Counted from the stretch's first letter, positions 49,693 to 60,103 are shown. The stretch: 64,000 nt of DNA from Micromonospora sp. NBC_01699 (GCF_036250065.1 NZ_CP109199.1:7376001-7440000); one strand, 5' to 3'. Notes: generated from the letters alone by a model not told the origin. Made by a program: numbers and translations.

Positions 49693-49728
49693 CGGTCTTC
49701 CGGGGCTACCCGGAAGACCGGTAGCACC
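49685..49728. terminator. Stem-loop between convergent genes, 19-bp perfect stem
   Basis: Arms at 49685-49703 (GGTGCTACCGGTCTTCCGG) and 49710-49728 are perfectly complementary with a 6-base loop. It sits between the enoyl-CoA hydratase stop and the secreted small protein stop, suggesting bidirectional termination. The left arm is partly built from the upstream tandem repeat. Confidence 0.8.
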
Positions 49729-49731
49729 CGG

Positions 49732-50010
49732 CTAGCGGCGACCCCAGGGCAGCTCGGTGTGCTGGAACCACCAGCCGTCCTGCGCGTCGTTCGGCTTGTC
49801 GTGGTAAGCGCACCGGCCCACGAACACGGGGATCTCCCGGTAGATCTCGCGGTAGCGTTCGCACTCGGCCTCGTCGTAGTACGGCCCGCTCGGGTACCAG
49901 GTCGCGGCGGACGCGGGTCCGGCCGCCGACGAGGCGAGAATCAGTCCGGAGAAGCAGGTGGCCACTGCCACGGCGACACGGTTGCGCACGACGTCTCCCA
50001 GCCTCGACAT
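49732..50010 (-). CDS. Small secreted protein with two cysteines
   Basis: A 92-residue protein with a signal peptide (VAVAVATCFSGLILASSAAGPASA, cleavage probable after ASA-A) and a mature part of about 55 residues: WYPSGPYYDEAECERYREIY, FVGRCAYHDKPNDAQDGWWF. Mature Cys residues likely form one disulfide. No function assigned; similar small exported proteins are common in this family of organisms. ATG 50010. Convergent with the enoyl-CoA hydratase gene. Confidence 0.78.
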   Translation of the reverse strand: MSRLGDVVRNRVAVAVATCFSGLILASSAAGPASAATWYPSGPYYDEAECERYREIYREIPVFVGRCAYHDKPNDAQDGWWFQHTELPWGRR

Positions 50011-50073
50011 AGGGGTACCCCATTATCGGCACACGTCGATCGATGCAACAGCCCCTCGCGGCAAGACGGGGCC

Positions 50074-50640
50074 CTAGTCGTCGTCCTCTTCCGGGTCCTG
50101 GTTCGCCTCGGCGCCGAGCACGAACGCCTGCATGGCCAGTTCGTCACCGGCCGGCGAGACATACGTAGGCAGCTCCCGTGGCCCGAGGTCGCGCACGTAG
50201 GACCAGAAGAGTCCGACCGCCTCGGCCGGCGACCCGGCCTCGATCGGCAGGTCCAGGCTGACCAGCCAGGTGCTCCGGTCGGGCGCGGGACCGACCCGGT
50301 CGGCCAGCGCCCGGTAGGTGGCCGGGTCGACCGGGGTCAGGGGTCCGTCGAGGGCGAGCTGGTCGACCTCGGCCGGCGCGTCGAACACCCGCCGGGTGTA
50401 CGTCACCACCAGCGCTTCGGGCCCGTCACCGTCGGGATCCCGGTCCTGCTCGATCCCGTACGGGGTGACCCGGCCCAGCGCCACCAGAAGCGGGCTGCCG
50501 CCCTCGCGCAGCACCAGCACCGGGTCGCCGTTGGCCGGCCGATGCCGCCCCGGCAGTCCGGTGAACTCCAGCGTGTCGTGGTGGAAGAGTCGTTCCGCCT
50601 CGTACCGCTCGTCGCTGATGACCACTGCCCAGGCGCTCAT
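50074..50640 (-). CDS. Conserved hypothetical protein, possibly EVE/PUA-like
   Basis: A 188-residue cytoplasmic protein. SAWAVVISDERYEAERLFHH, then GDPVLVLREGGSPLLVALGR and VTYTRRVFDAPAEVDQLALD have the look of an EVE/PUA-like beta-barrel that binds modified nucleotides, but the similarity is weak and unverified. The C-terminus is acidic (PEEDDD). ATG 50640; 31 bp before it begins the stop of the tag gene (same strand), so it may be co-transcribed with tag. Confidence 0.6.
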   Translation of the reverse strand: MSAWAVVISDERYEAERLFHHDTLEFTGLPGRHRPANGDPVLVLREGGSPLLVALGRVTPYGIEQDRDPDGDGPEALVVTYTRRVFDAPAEVDQLALDGPLTPVDPATYRALADRVGPAPDRSTWLVSLDLPIEAGSPAEAVGLFWSYVRDLGPRELPTYVSPAGDELAMQAFVLGAEANQDPEEDDD

Positions 50641-50671
50641 GCCCGCGCCTCGTTCCGCTGACCCATGGCTC

Positions 50672-51295
50672 CTATCCCATCACGGCCGCCACCGGCGGCT
50701 CGGAACGACCGGTGCGGTACGCCCCCGCGGCGTGGCAGCCGACGAGGTGGTCGTCGACCATCCCGGTCGCCTGCATCAGCGCGTACGCGGTGGTCGGGCC
50801 GACGAACCGGAAGCCCCGCTGCTTGAGCGCCTTGGCCAGGGCCGTCGACTCGGGCGTACGCGCCGGCACCTGGGCGAAGGAGCGCGGTTGCTCCCGTTGT
50901 CCGGTCCGGGCGAAGCTCCAGAGCAGGGCGGAGAGCCCGTCGGGCAGTTCGAGCGCGGCGCGGGCGTTGTTGACGGCAGCCTCGATCTTGCTACGGTTAC
51001 GGACAATTCCGGCATTCCCCAGCAGTCGCTCGACGTCCGACTCGTCGTACCCGGCGACCGTTTCCAGGTGGAAGTCGTCGAAGGCGACCCGGAAGGCCGC
51101 CCGCTTGCGCAGGATGGTCAGCCAGGACAGGCCCGACTGGAACGCCTCCAGGGTGAGCCGCTCGAAGAGGGCGTCGTCGCCGCGCAGCGGCCGTCCCCAC
51201 TCCTCGTCGTGGTAAATCGCATAGTCCGGCGTGCTCGCGCCCCAGCCGCAGCGGGCCAGCCCGTCCGCGCCGATCACCAGATCCGTCACGGTCAC
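50672..51295 (-). CDS. tag: DNA-3-methyladenine glycosylase I
   Basis: Base-excision repair enzyme removing 3-methyladenine, about 207 residues. Family motifs: RCGWGASTPDYAIYHDEEWG (N-terminal zinc Cys and His), LFERLTLEAFQSGLSWLTIL, KRAAFRVAFDDFHLETVAGY, RFVGPTTAYALMQATGMVDD and DHLVGCHAAGAY (zinc His and Cys). The mycobacterial counterpart is tagA next to DivIVA and DUF3117, the same neighbours as here. Start at GTG 51295 or GTG 51289; no clear ribosome binding site. Confidence 0.94.
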   Translation of the reverse strand: MTVTDLVIGADGLARCGWGASTPDYAIYHDEEWGRPLRGDDALFERLTLEAFQSGLSWLTILRKRAAFRVAFDDFHLETVAGYDESDVERLLGNAGIVRNRSKIEAAVNNARAALELPDGLSALLWSFARTGQREQPRSFAQVPARTPESTALAKALKQRGFRFVGPTTAYALMQATGMVDDHLVGCHAAGAYRTGRSEPPVAAVMG

Positions 51296-51345
51296 TACCG
51301 TAGGTCAGCCAACCGGCCGACGCTAACCCGCCGGCACGGCCGTGA

Positions 51346-51840
51346 TCAGGGCAACTGCCCGCTCTCGACCAGCCGGGCGAACCGCTTCAGCGCCTGGCCG
51401 AGGCTGATCTTCGAACCGGGCCAGAGCAACGGCCAGGCCCACCGGCCGACCGTGCCACCGGGCAGGTGGAACCACTCGTGCCAGACCACCTGGGTCCGCT
51501 CCCGGTCCATCGGCGTGCAGCGCAGTACGCCCGGACCGCGCAGCAGCCGTCCACAGTGCAGCACCCTCAGCTCGTACGGGGCGTCCACCCGCATGACCCG
51601 CATCTCGTCCCGCAGCACCGCCGGGCCGACCGTGGTCACCGCCTCGACCAGGCTGCCCTCGCCGCCGTCACCCTGCACCACCCGGACCCGGGTGAACGGG
51701 ATCCAGTCGCCCTGCCGTTCCCACGCCGTGAAGGCGGCGAACACCGTCGCGGCCGGCGCCCGCACGATCACCGTCGCGGTGACCTCACCGGCGCCCGGCG
51801 CCACGGCGCCGTCGAGCCCATCCGGACCGGTCCCGGTCAC
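51346..51840 (-). CDS. SRPBCC-family protein
   Basis: A 164-residue START-like domain (polyketide cyclase/dehydrase-like). VTATVIVRAPAATVFAAFTA and WERQGDWIPFTRVRVVQGDG begin the fold, followed by RVMRVDAPYELRVLHCGRLL and WHEWFHLPGGTVGRWAWPLL. Probably binds a hydrophobic ligand; none known. The first four bases of its coding sequence overlap the DivIVA-domain gene (ATGA), so the two are translationally coupled. The first ~20 residues are Gly-rich. Confidence 0.85.
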   Translation of the reverse strand: MTGTGPDGLDGAVAPGAGEVTATVIVRAPAATVFAAFTAWERQGDWIPFTRVRVVQGDGGEGSLVEAVTTVGPAVLRDEMRVMRVDAPYELRVLHCGRLLRGPGVLRCTPMDRERTQVVWHEWFHLPGGTVGRWAWPLLWPGSKISLGQALKRFARLVESGQLP

Positions 51841-52547
51841 CCGCGCTCCGACCGGAGTGCCGTACCGGCGCTCTCCGCCCGCACGTCCTGCGTCGCCTGG
51901 TCCGGCACGGATCCGGTGCCGGCCGGATCGGCGTCCGCCACGACGGCGTCGGCCGGCGCCGCGGCGCGGTCCGTGTCGGCACGGTCGGTCGATGCCGGGG
52001 CGGCGGAGTCGGCGCCGACCGGGGTCGTCGAGTCGGCGTCGACCGGGGCAGTGGTGTCAGCGTTGACCGGGGCGGTGGCGGTGTCGGCGTCGACCGGGGC
52101 GGTGGTGGCGGCGACGGTCGCCTGCTCGGCCTCGGGCCGGCGGACCGGCGAGCCGGTCGGCGCGGCCTCGGCCCCGTCGGCGACCGGTGCGAGCGCCGCC
52201 ACCCGGGCCCGACGCAGCGCGTCGGCGTCCGCACCCCGACCCTCGCGCAACGCCGCCACCTCCGCCTCCAGCACGCCGATCAGTTCGTCCTTGTAGCCGA
52301 TGTCGTAGGCCGCCCGCTGGAACGCCCGGTCGACCTGACTCATCCGGTACCCGCGTAGCGCGGTGTCGAACCGCACCTCGCCGACATCGGACTCCGCCAA
52401 TGGCCGGCTGGCCGGCAGCGGCACCGCCCGGCCGTCCGGCTCGGCCGGCGCGAGACCGGGATCGCTGCCGGTCAGCAGCACGGTCACGCCGAAGACGACC
52501 GCCGCGGCGGTCACCGCCACAACCAGGAGGAGCAGAAACTGACCCAT
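51837..52547 (-). CDS. DivIVA-domain membrane protein with repetitive acidic tail
   Basis: A 236-residue protein: N-terminal membrane helix (FLLLLVVAVTAAAVVFGVTV), then the DivIVA-like segment VRFDTALRGYRMSQVDRAFQ, a short coiled coil (YKDELIGVLEAEVAALREGR) and a ~110-residue tail with repeated (V/A)DADT/TAP(V)-type units (APVDADTATAPVNADTTAPV). A membrane-associated cell-division or septum-scaffold role is suggested by the domain. In mycobacteria Rv1209 is the DivIVA-like neighbour of tag. Start at 52547. Confidence 0.85.
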   Translation of the reverse strand: MGQFLLLLVVAVTAAAVVFGVTVLLTGSDPGLAPAEPDGRAVPLPASRPLAESDVGEVRFDTALRGYRMSQVDRAFQRAAYDIGYKDELIGVLEAEVAALREGRGADADALRRARVAALAPVADGAEAAPTGSPVRRPEAEQATVAATTAPVDADTATAPVNADTTAPVDADSTTPVGADSAAPASTDRADTDRAAAPADAVVADADPAGTGSVPDQATQDVRAESAGTALRSERG

Positions 52548-52674
52548 AGAAGAATCGTGTCACGCCCACCCCCGTCGGGCGACCCCGCCACCCCGCCCGA
52601 CTCCCGTCGCACCGCCGTCGCCGGCGGCCGGTTAGCGTCGGGGTCATCGGTGTCGGCTTCGAGGGAGGTTCCGG

Positions 52675-53544
52675 ATGGGCCGGACGTTACGGCTGGGTAC
52701 GCAGACCTTCGGCCCCGGCGACCTGGCCGTGATGGCGATCGTGAACCGTACGCCGGATTCGTTCTTCGATCGCGGCGCGACGTTCGCCGCGGACGCCGCC
52801 CTGCGTGCGGCGGAACGGGCGCTCGCCGAGGGAGCGCAGATCATCGACATCGGCGGGGTCAAGGCCGGCCCCGGCGCGGAGGTCGGGGTGGTCGAGGAGA
52901 TCCGCCGTACGGTGGCCACCATCGCCGCCGTCCGGGCCGCCTTCCCCGATGTGGTGATCTCGATCGACACCTGGCGGGCCGAGGTGGCCGTCGAGGCGGT
53001 GGCCGCCGGGGCGGACCTGCTCAACGACACCTGGTCCGGCGCCGACCCGGCACTCGCGCAGGTCGCCGCCGACACCGGTACGGGTCTGGTCTGCTCGCAC
53101 GCCGGCGGGCTGAGCCCGCGTACCCGGCCGCACCGGGCGGCCTTCGACGACGTGGTCGCCGACGTCGTGTCGACGGTCACCGGACTCGCCGAACGCGCGG
53201 TCGCCCTCGGCGTACGCCCGGACGGGATTCTGATCGACCCCGCGCACGATTTCGGCAAGAACACCCGGCACTCGTTGGAGATCACCCGTCGGCTCGGCGA
53301 GCTGACCTCGACCGGCTGGCCGGTGCTGGTGGCGCTGTCGAACAAGGACTTCGTCGGCGAGACGCTGGACGTGCCGGTCGACGAGCGGCTGGAGGGCACG
53401 CTCGCGGCGACCACGGTCTCGGCCTGGTTGGGCGCGCGGGTGTTCCGGGCACACCAGGTACGCCAGACCCGGCGGGCGCTGGACATGGTCGCCTCGATCC
53501 GGGGCGACCGCCCGCCCGCGCTCTCCCGGCGCGGCCTGGCCTGA
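52675..53544 (+). CDS. folP2: Dihydropteroate synthase homologue FolP2, non-canonical
   Basis: TIM-barrel folate-pathway homologue, 289 residues. The opening MAIVNRTPDSFFDRG (residues 20-34) matches the DHPS signature, with IIDIGGVKAGPGAEVGVVEE and VISIDTWRAEVAVE. Key pterin/phosphate positions differ: SHAGGLSPRTRPH replaces the usual HMRG block and SNKDFVGE replaces SRKxxLG, so the conserved Arg is Asn. These are FolP2 traits, and FolP2 of mycobacteria does not substitute for FolP1. ATG 52675 after GGGAGG. Divergent from the DivIVA gene. gpgS, which follows folP2 in mycobacteria, is absent here. Confidence 0.88.
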   Translation: MGRTLRLGTQTFGPGDLAVMAIVNRTPDSFFDRGATFAADAALRAAERALAEGAQIIDIGGVKAGPGAEVGVVEEIRRTVATIAAVRAAFPDVVISIDTWRAEVAVEAVAAGADLLNDTWSGADPALAQVAADTGTGLVCSHAGGLSPRTRPHRAAFDDVVADVVSTVTGLAERAVALGVRPDGILIDPAHDFGKNTRHSLEITRRLGELTSTGWPVLVALSNKDFVGETLDVPVDERLEGTLAATTVSAWLGARVFRAHQVRQTRRALDMVASIRGDRPPALSRRGLA

Positions 53545-53557
53545 GCCGCCGGGCGGA

Positions 53558-53938
53558 TCAGTCGGACCAGCGCAGGATGTTCTTGCGCCAGGCGTAGAGG
53601 ATGCCGAGCGCGAGCACGGCGACGAAGATCGCCATCTCGACGACGGTGACCAGGCCGAAGCCGGGCCGGTCGAAGACGACCGCCCAGGGGAAGAGGAAGA
53701 CCGCCTCCACCGCGAAGAGCACGTACAGGTAGGCGTAGACGTAGTAGCGGATCTGCACCTGCGCCCAGCCGCTGCCGACCGGGTCGACCCCGCTCTCGTA
53801 GCTGGTCCGCTTGCCCGGCGGGTCGGCCGGGTGGGCCGGCCGGAGCAGCCGGTTCGCCGAGAACGCGCCGACGAAGACCAGCACGCTGGCGAGCAACAGG
53901 AGCCCGAGCGTCGCGTACGACCCGAGGTAGCCGCTCAT
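53558..53938 (-). CDS. nuoA: NADH-quinone oxidoreductase subunit A (orphan)
   Basis: Three-helix membrane subunit of respiratory complex I, 126 residues. YLGSYATLGLLLLASVLVFV, KRTSYESGVDPVGSGWAQVQ (conserved ESG motif) and IRYYVYAYLYVLFAVEAVFL with LFPWAVVF are typical. No nuoB-N genes follow, so this is an isolated extra copy, unless the rest lies elsewhere. The small HTH gene is 31 bp upstream on the same strand; together they may form an operon. Start at 53938. Convergent with folP2 (13 bp). Confidence 0.92.
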   Translation of the reverse strand: MSGYLGSYATLGLLLLASVLVFVGAFSANRLLRPAHPADPPGKRTSYESGVDPVGSGWAQVQIRYYVYAYLYVLFAVEAVFLFPWAVVFDRPGFGLVTVVEMAIFVAVLALGILYAWRKNILRWSD

Positions 53939-53969
53939 GCGCGGGAGCCTACCCGTACCGGGGGGCCGG

Positions 53970-54194
53970 TCAGGGCTGACCGGCGCGCAGCAGCCGGCGG
54001 CGGGTGCCGTACCTGCGGCGGACCTCGGTGGTGGTGACGCCGAGCGCGAGCGCGATCTGGGGCCAGTTCAGGCCGGCGTTGCGGGCCCGCCGGACCTGGA
54101 TCGCCTCGGCCTTCTCCGCGCTGCGGCGCAACTCTCCGGCGGCTCGCAGTGCCCGCCGGGGGTCGTCGTCGGATTCCTGTGCGACCAGTGACAT
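53970..54194 (-). CDS. Small helix-turn-helix protein
   Basis: A 74-residue basic protein. An N-terminal helix (RALRAAGELRRSAEKAEAIQ) precedes a helix-turn-helix (NAGLNWPQIALALGVTTTEV) ending in a basic tail RRRYGTRRRLLRAGQP. Similar small proteins accompany Clp- and Hsp18-type loci in Micromonosporaceae, as far as I recall; here it is upstream of nuoA. ATG 54194 is preceded by GAGGAGG. Two palindromes (54217-54261) lie in its promoter and are likely its operator. Confidence 0.75.
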   Translation of the reverse strand: MSLVAQESDDDPRRALRAAGELRRSAEKAEAIQVRRARNAGLNWPQIALALGVTTTEVRRRYGTRRRLLRAGQP

Positions 54195-54216
54195 GACGGC
54201 GCCTCCTCATCCCTAT

Positions 54217-54261
54217 CGTCAACATACGTTGACGCATCCGGATCGTCAACACATGCTGACG
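54217..54261. promoter_or_regulatory. Two tandem 18-bp palindromes upstream of the HTH gene
   Basis: CGTCAACATACGTTGACG at 54217-54234 has perfect 7-base arms (CGTCAAC/GTTGACG). A second site at 54244-54261, CGTCAACACATGCTGACG, has one mismatch. Centres are 27 bp apart. They lie 23-67 bp upstream of the HTH start codon and 102 bp from the divergent surface-protein start. Confidence 0.8.
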
Positions 54262-54362
54262 GCGGCACCCGCTCGTTACGGATTTGTTCCGTGTGGAGAC
54301 GCCGTACCCGGCCCGGCGGCGCCGAATAATGGGGCTGACCGAGCAGCACCACGGAGGACCGG

Positions 54363-55853
54363 ATGGCAGGCGTCGAGTTCGAACCACGTACTCGCACACC
54401 TCGGCACACCCTCCGGCGGGGCGGTGGCCGCGGCCGTACCGGGAACCGGGCACGAACGAGCGCCACCCTGGCCGTCGCGGCGCTCGTCGCGCTCACCACC
54501 GTGGGGTTCGCCGCGCTCCTGGCCGTCGACGGGGGCCGGCCCGCCGCCGCGACCGTCCGGGCCGTGCCCGAGCCGGAACAGCCGAGCGGCGGGGGGACCG
54601 CCCCGGCGGAACCGGAACCGAGCCAACCACCGGAAACCGGGCAACCGACCACGCCACCGGCCGCCGAGCCACCGACCGACGCTCCGCCGACCGATGCTCC
54701 GCCGACGGGCGGGCCGACCGATCCGCCCCCGCCGGTCGACCCGCCGCCGACCGGCGACCCCGACCCCGTACCGTCCTCCTCCCCGCGGCCGCCCGGCACC
54801 CTGCCCAGGCCGCCGTCGCGGCCGGGACCACCCCGGCTCGGGGTCACGGTCGGCACCGGCGACATCACCCTCACCGACGCCTACTGGGGCGCCCGGAACA
54901 CCACGGCCGAACTGCGGGTGACCGTGACGAACACCGGCGACGTGCCGCAGCTCGTCCGGCTGCGGTACGCGCTGCCCAGCGGCGTCACCGACGCCGGCAC
55001 CGAAGGCTGTTCGGCGACCGGGAACGGGACGTACCAGTGCGGCGCCTGGACCGCCGCGGCCGGCGCCCGGTTCAGCGCCCGGATCCGGGTCCTGGTCGCC
55101 GCCGACGCCTGGCAGCGGATGCCCCTCGACGGTTCGGTGCAGGTCAGCGCCACCGACCCGGCTCGACCGGGGGTGGCCGCGGTGACCGACGACGAGGGCT
55201 TCGCGGTGCTCTTCCCGGCCGGCCCGCCGTCGGCCGGAGTGACGCTCGGCGCCGACGAGGTCGCCTTCGACGTGACCGGGACGCCGACCACGCTGGTGGT
55301 CCGGCTCGGCAACACCGGTACGGCCGACGCGGCGGGCACCGTCGATGTGGTCCTGCCGGCCGGCGTCACCGTGCCGACCCCACCGAGCGGCTGCCGCCCG
55401 ACCGTGCCGTCAGCCGCCGTCCCGGCCCCGACCGATCCCGACCCGTCCGGCGCCGGCCCGACCGGTACGTCCCGGGTCGCCTGCGACCTCGGCCGGGTCC
55501 GGGCGGGTCAGACCGCCACCGTACGGCTACCGGTCGCCGCGACGCCGGACGCCCAGCGGATGGCTCCGCTGTCCGGGGCCGCCATCGGCACCCTCGTCCC
55601 GGCACACGGCCGGACCGACCGGATCCAGATGAGCTTCCGGATCAGCGCGGTCGCCGCCGGCGGCACCGTCGGTACGGCCGGTGCGACGCCGGTCGGTTCC
55701 CAGGGGGTACTGGTGGTGCGACCGGTCTCCCGTCCGGACGACGGGCTGACCGGCGTGCAGCGGACCGCCATCGGGCTGATCGTGGTCTCCGGCCTGCTGG
55801 TGGTGGTGGCACTGACGTTCGCCGCCGTGACGCTGCGCCGGCACACGCACTGA
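54363..55853 (+). CDS. Surface-anchored protein with Pro-rich stalk and CARDB/DUF11-like domains
   Basis: A 496-residue protein with a basic N-terminus, one membrane helix (VAALVALTTVGFAALLAV, about 41-58), a Pro/Thr/Glu-rich stalk (about 70-160), two beta-sandwich-like domains (TAELRVTVTNTGDVPQLVRL and TTLVVRLGNTGTADAAGTVD) and a C-terminal helix (GLIVVSGLLVVVALTFAAVT) with a short basic tail. Features suggest a cell-surface adhesion or envelope protein; no sortase motif is present. The stalk contains near-perfect PPTDA repeats. ATG 54363. Function unassigned. Confidence 0.78.
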   Translation: MAGVEFEPRTRTPRHTLRRGGGRGRTGNRARTSATLAVAALVALTTVGFAALLAVDGGRPAAATVRAVPEPEQPSGGGTAPAEPEPSQPPETGQPTTPPAAEPPTDAPPTDAPPTGGPTDPPPPVDPPPTGDPDPVPSSSPRPPGTLPRPPSRPGPPRLGVTVGTGDITLTDAYWGARNTTAELRVTVTNTGDVPQLVRLRYALPSGVTDAGTEGCSATGNGTYQCGAWTAAAGARFSARIRVLVAADAWQRMPLDGSVQVSATDPARPGVAAVTDDEGFAVLFPAGPPSAGVTLGADEVAFDVTGTPTTLVVRLGNTGTADAAGTVDVVLPAGVTVPTPPSGCRPTVPSAAVPAPTDPDPSGAGPTGTSRVACDLGRVRAGQTATVRLPVAATPDAQRMAPLSGAAIGTLVPAHGRTDRIQMSFRISAVAAGGTVGTAGATPVGSQGVLVVRPVSRPDDGLTGVQRTAIGLIVVSGLLVVVALTFAAVTLRRHTH

Positions 55854-56139
55854 CCGGGGCGGACCCGCGATCGTGCGGACTTCGGGAGCGGCCGCGCAAT
55901 CGGCGGTATCGGCGCCCGGCCTCGGGCGATGATGGATCGGGAACCGGACCGAACCTTCAGTGATCTGGGTTACGTCGATAAAGTTTGACCAGGCAAATAC
56001 CGGTAAATCCGCTTTCTTGACCTTCCCATCGGACGGACCTGGGGGAAGGTTTACCTAAGGGTCCGACGTAGGCTCTCGGAGACAGGGCGGGGACAGACCG
56101 ACAAGGCGTCCGAACCGCCGGCCGGCGACAGGAGGTCAC

Positions 56140-57979
<1,840 letters not shown>

Positions 57980-57987
<8 letters not shown>

Positions 57988-59014
57988 GCCCCTCGCTCTC
58001 AAGCTCACCACCAAGGACTTCAAGTCCGACCAGGAGGTGCGCTGGTGCCCCGGTTGCGGTGACTACGCGATCCTGGCCGCGGTCCAGTCGTTCATGCCCG
58101 AGTTGCAGATCCCGCGTGAGCGGACCGTCTTCGTCTCCGGCATCGGCTGCTCGTCCCGCTTCCCGTACTACATGAACACGTACGGGATGCACTCGATCCA
58201 CGGGCGGGCCCCGGCGATCGCGACCGGCCTGTCGGTGTCCCGGCCGGACCTGTCGGTCTGGGTGGTCACCGGTGACGGCGACGCCCTCTCCATCGGCGGC
58301 AACCACCTGATCCACGCGCTGCGCCGCAACGTCAACCTGAAGATCCTGCTGTTCAACAACCGGATCTACGGCCTGACCAAGGGGCAGTACTCGCCGACCT
58401 CGGAGGTCGGCAAGATCACCAAGTCGACCCCGGTCGGCTCGGCGGACTCGCCGTTCAACCCGCTGTCGCTGGCGCTCGGCGCGGAGGCGACCTTCGTCGC
58501 CCGCACCATCGACTCCGACCGCAAGCACCTCCAGTCGGTGCTCCGGGCCGCCGCCGAGCACCAGGGCTCGGCGTTCGTCGAGATCTACCAGAACTGCAAC
58601 ATCTTCAACGACGGCGCGTTCGAGCAGCTCAAGGAGCCGGGTACGCGCGACGACTACCTGATCCGGCTGGAGCACGGCCAGCCGATCACGTTCGGCGCGC
58701 AGGGGCAGTTCTGCGTCGTACAGGCGCCGGGCGGCTTCGGCCTGGAAGTACGCGACACCGCCTCGGTCCGCCCCGAGGACATCGTGGTGCACGACACCGG
58801 GGTGACCGAGCCGGCGTACGCGTTCGCGCTCTCCCGGCTGCCCGGCTTCGACCTGCGCAACACGCCGATCGGGGTGCTTCGCAAGGTGTCCCGGCCGTCC
58901 TACGACAGCATCGTGCAGGAGCAGGTCGCCACCGCCGTCGCCGGCAACACCGACACCCCGGAGCAGCAGCTCGCCGGCCTGCTCAACAGCGGCGACACCT
59001 GGACCATCAGCTAG
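57980..59014 (+). CDS. korB: 2-oxoacid:acceptor oxidoreductase, beta subunit
   Basis: TPP-binding subunit of 344 residues. VRWCPGCGDYAILAAVQSFM provides Cys of the iron-sulfur/TPP region, VSGIGCSSRFPYYMNTYGMH, and the TPP motif GDGDALSIGGNHLIHALRRN followed by LLFNNRIYGLTKGQYSPTS. C-terminal segment GVLRKVSRPSYDSIVQEQVA is typical. Starts 8 bp inside korA, so both subunits are made together. A perfect 15-bp stem-loop follows and separates it from the convergent potassium channel gene. Confidence 0.95.
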
Positions 59015-59034
59015 CTCGCACCACCGGCACGTGC

Positions 59035-59068
59035 AGCAGGGCCCCGTGGTCGTCCACGGGGCCCTGCT
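59035..59068. terminator. Stem-loop between korB and the potassium channel gene
   Basis: AGCAGGGCCCCGTGG (59035-59049) pairs perfectly with CCACGGGGCCCTGCT (59054-59068) across a 4-base loop. It lies between convergent genes; no T-tract, so termination would be by stem strength or bidirectional use. Confidence 0.85.
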
Positions 59069-59092
59069 CGCGTCGTACGGGGGCCGGAGCGG

Positions 59093-60103
59093 TCAGACCT
59101 GCGTGGTGGACGGACGGTCGTCGCGTACGAAGACCAGCATGTCGCCGGTTTCGATCCGCACCCCGGCCGGTTCCACCACCGAGACCACCTTGCCGCGCCG
59201 GATCAGCGCGATGACGAGCGCCTCGACCTCGCGGGGTGAGGTGCCGACCTCGCGCCGCTCGGCCGACCGCATGGCCAGCGCCATGCCCTGACCGGGGGTC
59301 AGCAGGTCCTCGACCACGTCGATCAGCGGCGGGGCGGAGGTGGACAGGCCGAGCAGCCGGCCGGCGGTGGCGGACGAGACGATCACGTGGTGCGCGCCGC
59401 TCTGCTTCAGCAGGGGCGCGTTCTCGGCCTCGCGTACGGCCGCGATGATCCGCACCTGGCCGGCGGTGAGCTGCCGTACGGTGAGCGCGACCAGCACCGA
59501 CGCGTCGTCGCTGTCGGTGGCGATGATCACCGCCTTGGCGTTCTTGACGTGTGCCTCGTTGAGCACCGAGGACCGGGTGGCCGAGCCCTCGATGGCGACC
59601 AGTCCGGCGGCGGTGGCCTGCCGTACGGCGGTCGCGCTGCGCTCCACCACGACGATCTTCGACTTGTCGTATTCGGTCTCCAGCAGGGCGCTGATGGCGC
59701 TGCGGCCCTTGGTGCCGTAACCGCAGATGATGACGTGGTCTTTCACAGTTTTCCTCCACCGCGTCATGCGGAGGTTGGTGCGGTACTGCTCGGTCAGGAC
59801 TTCCAGCGTGGTGCCGACCAGGATGATCAGGAACAGCACCCGGGCCGGGGTGATGATCAGGACGTTCACCAACCGGGCGGAGGGTGAGATGGGGGTGATG
59901 TCGCCGTACCCGGTGGTCGAGAGGGTCACCACCGCGTAGTAGGCGGAGTCGAGCAGGGTGAGGTTGTCCTCGTTGACGTCCCGGTAGCCGTCCCGGTCTA
60001 TGTAGACCACGAAGACGATGATCAGCACCAGGCCGATGGCGGCGAGAAGTCGCAGGCTGAGGGCGCGCAACGGGCCCTGCCGGACGGCGGGGAAATGGAT
60101 CAC
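59093..60103 (-). CDS. Two-helix potassium channel with RCK (TrkA-N/TrkA-C) domains
   Basis: A 336-residue channel of the MthK type. Two membrane helices (LLAAIGLVLIIVFVVYI and LVNVLIITPARVLFLIILVG) flank the selectivity filter TTGYGD at residues 63-68. A TrkA-N Rossmann domain follows (DHVIICGYGTKGRSAISALL, IVVVERSATAVRQATAAGLV) and a TrkA-C domain ends the protein (VIALIRRGKVVSVVEPAGVR, IETGDMLVFVRDDR). GTG 60103 is the preferred start; the longer frame to 60196 has no good start. Convergent with korB. Confidence 0.93.
   Translation of the reverse strand: MIHFPAVRQGPLRALSLRLLAAIGLVLIIVFVVYIDRDGYRDVNEDNLTLLDSAYYAVVTLSTTGYGDITPISPSARLVNVLIITPARVLFLIILVGTTLEVLTEQYRTNLRMTRWRKTVKDHVIICGYGTKGRSAISALLETEYDKSKIVVVERSATAVRQATAAGLVAIEGSATRSSVLNEAHVKNAKAVIIATDSDDASVLVALTVRQLTAGQVRIIAAVREAENAPLLKQSGAHHVIVSSATAGRLLGLSTSAPPLIDVVEDLLTPGQGMALAMRSAERREVGTSPREVEALVIALIRRGKVVSVVEPAGVRIETGDMLVFVRDDRPSTTQV

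Noticed and set aside
56020-56090. Possible IdeR/DtxR iron box upstream of korA
   Set aside because: Only a half-site resembling TTTACCTAA is present; it lacks the full 19-bp symmetry.
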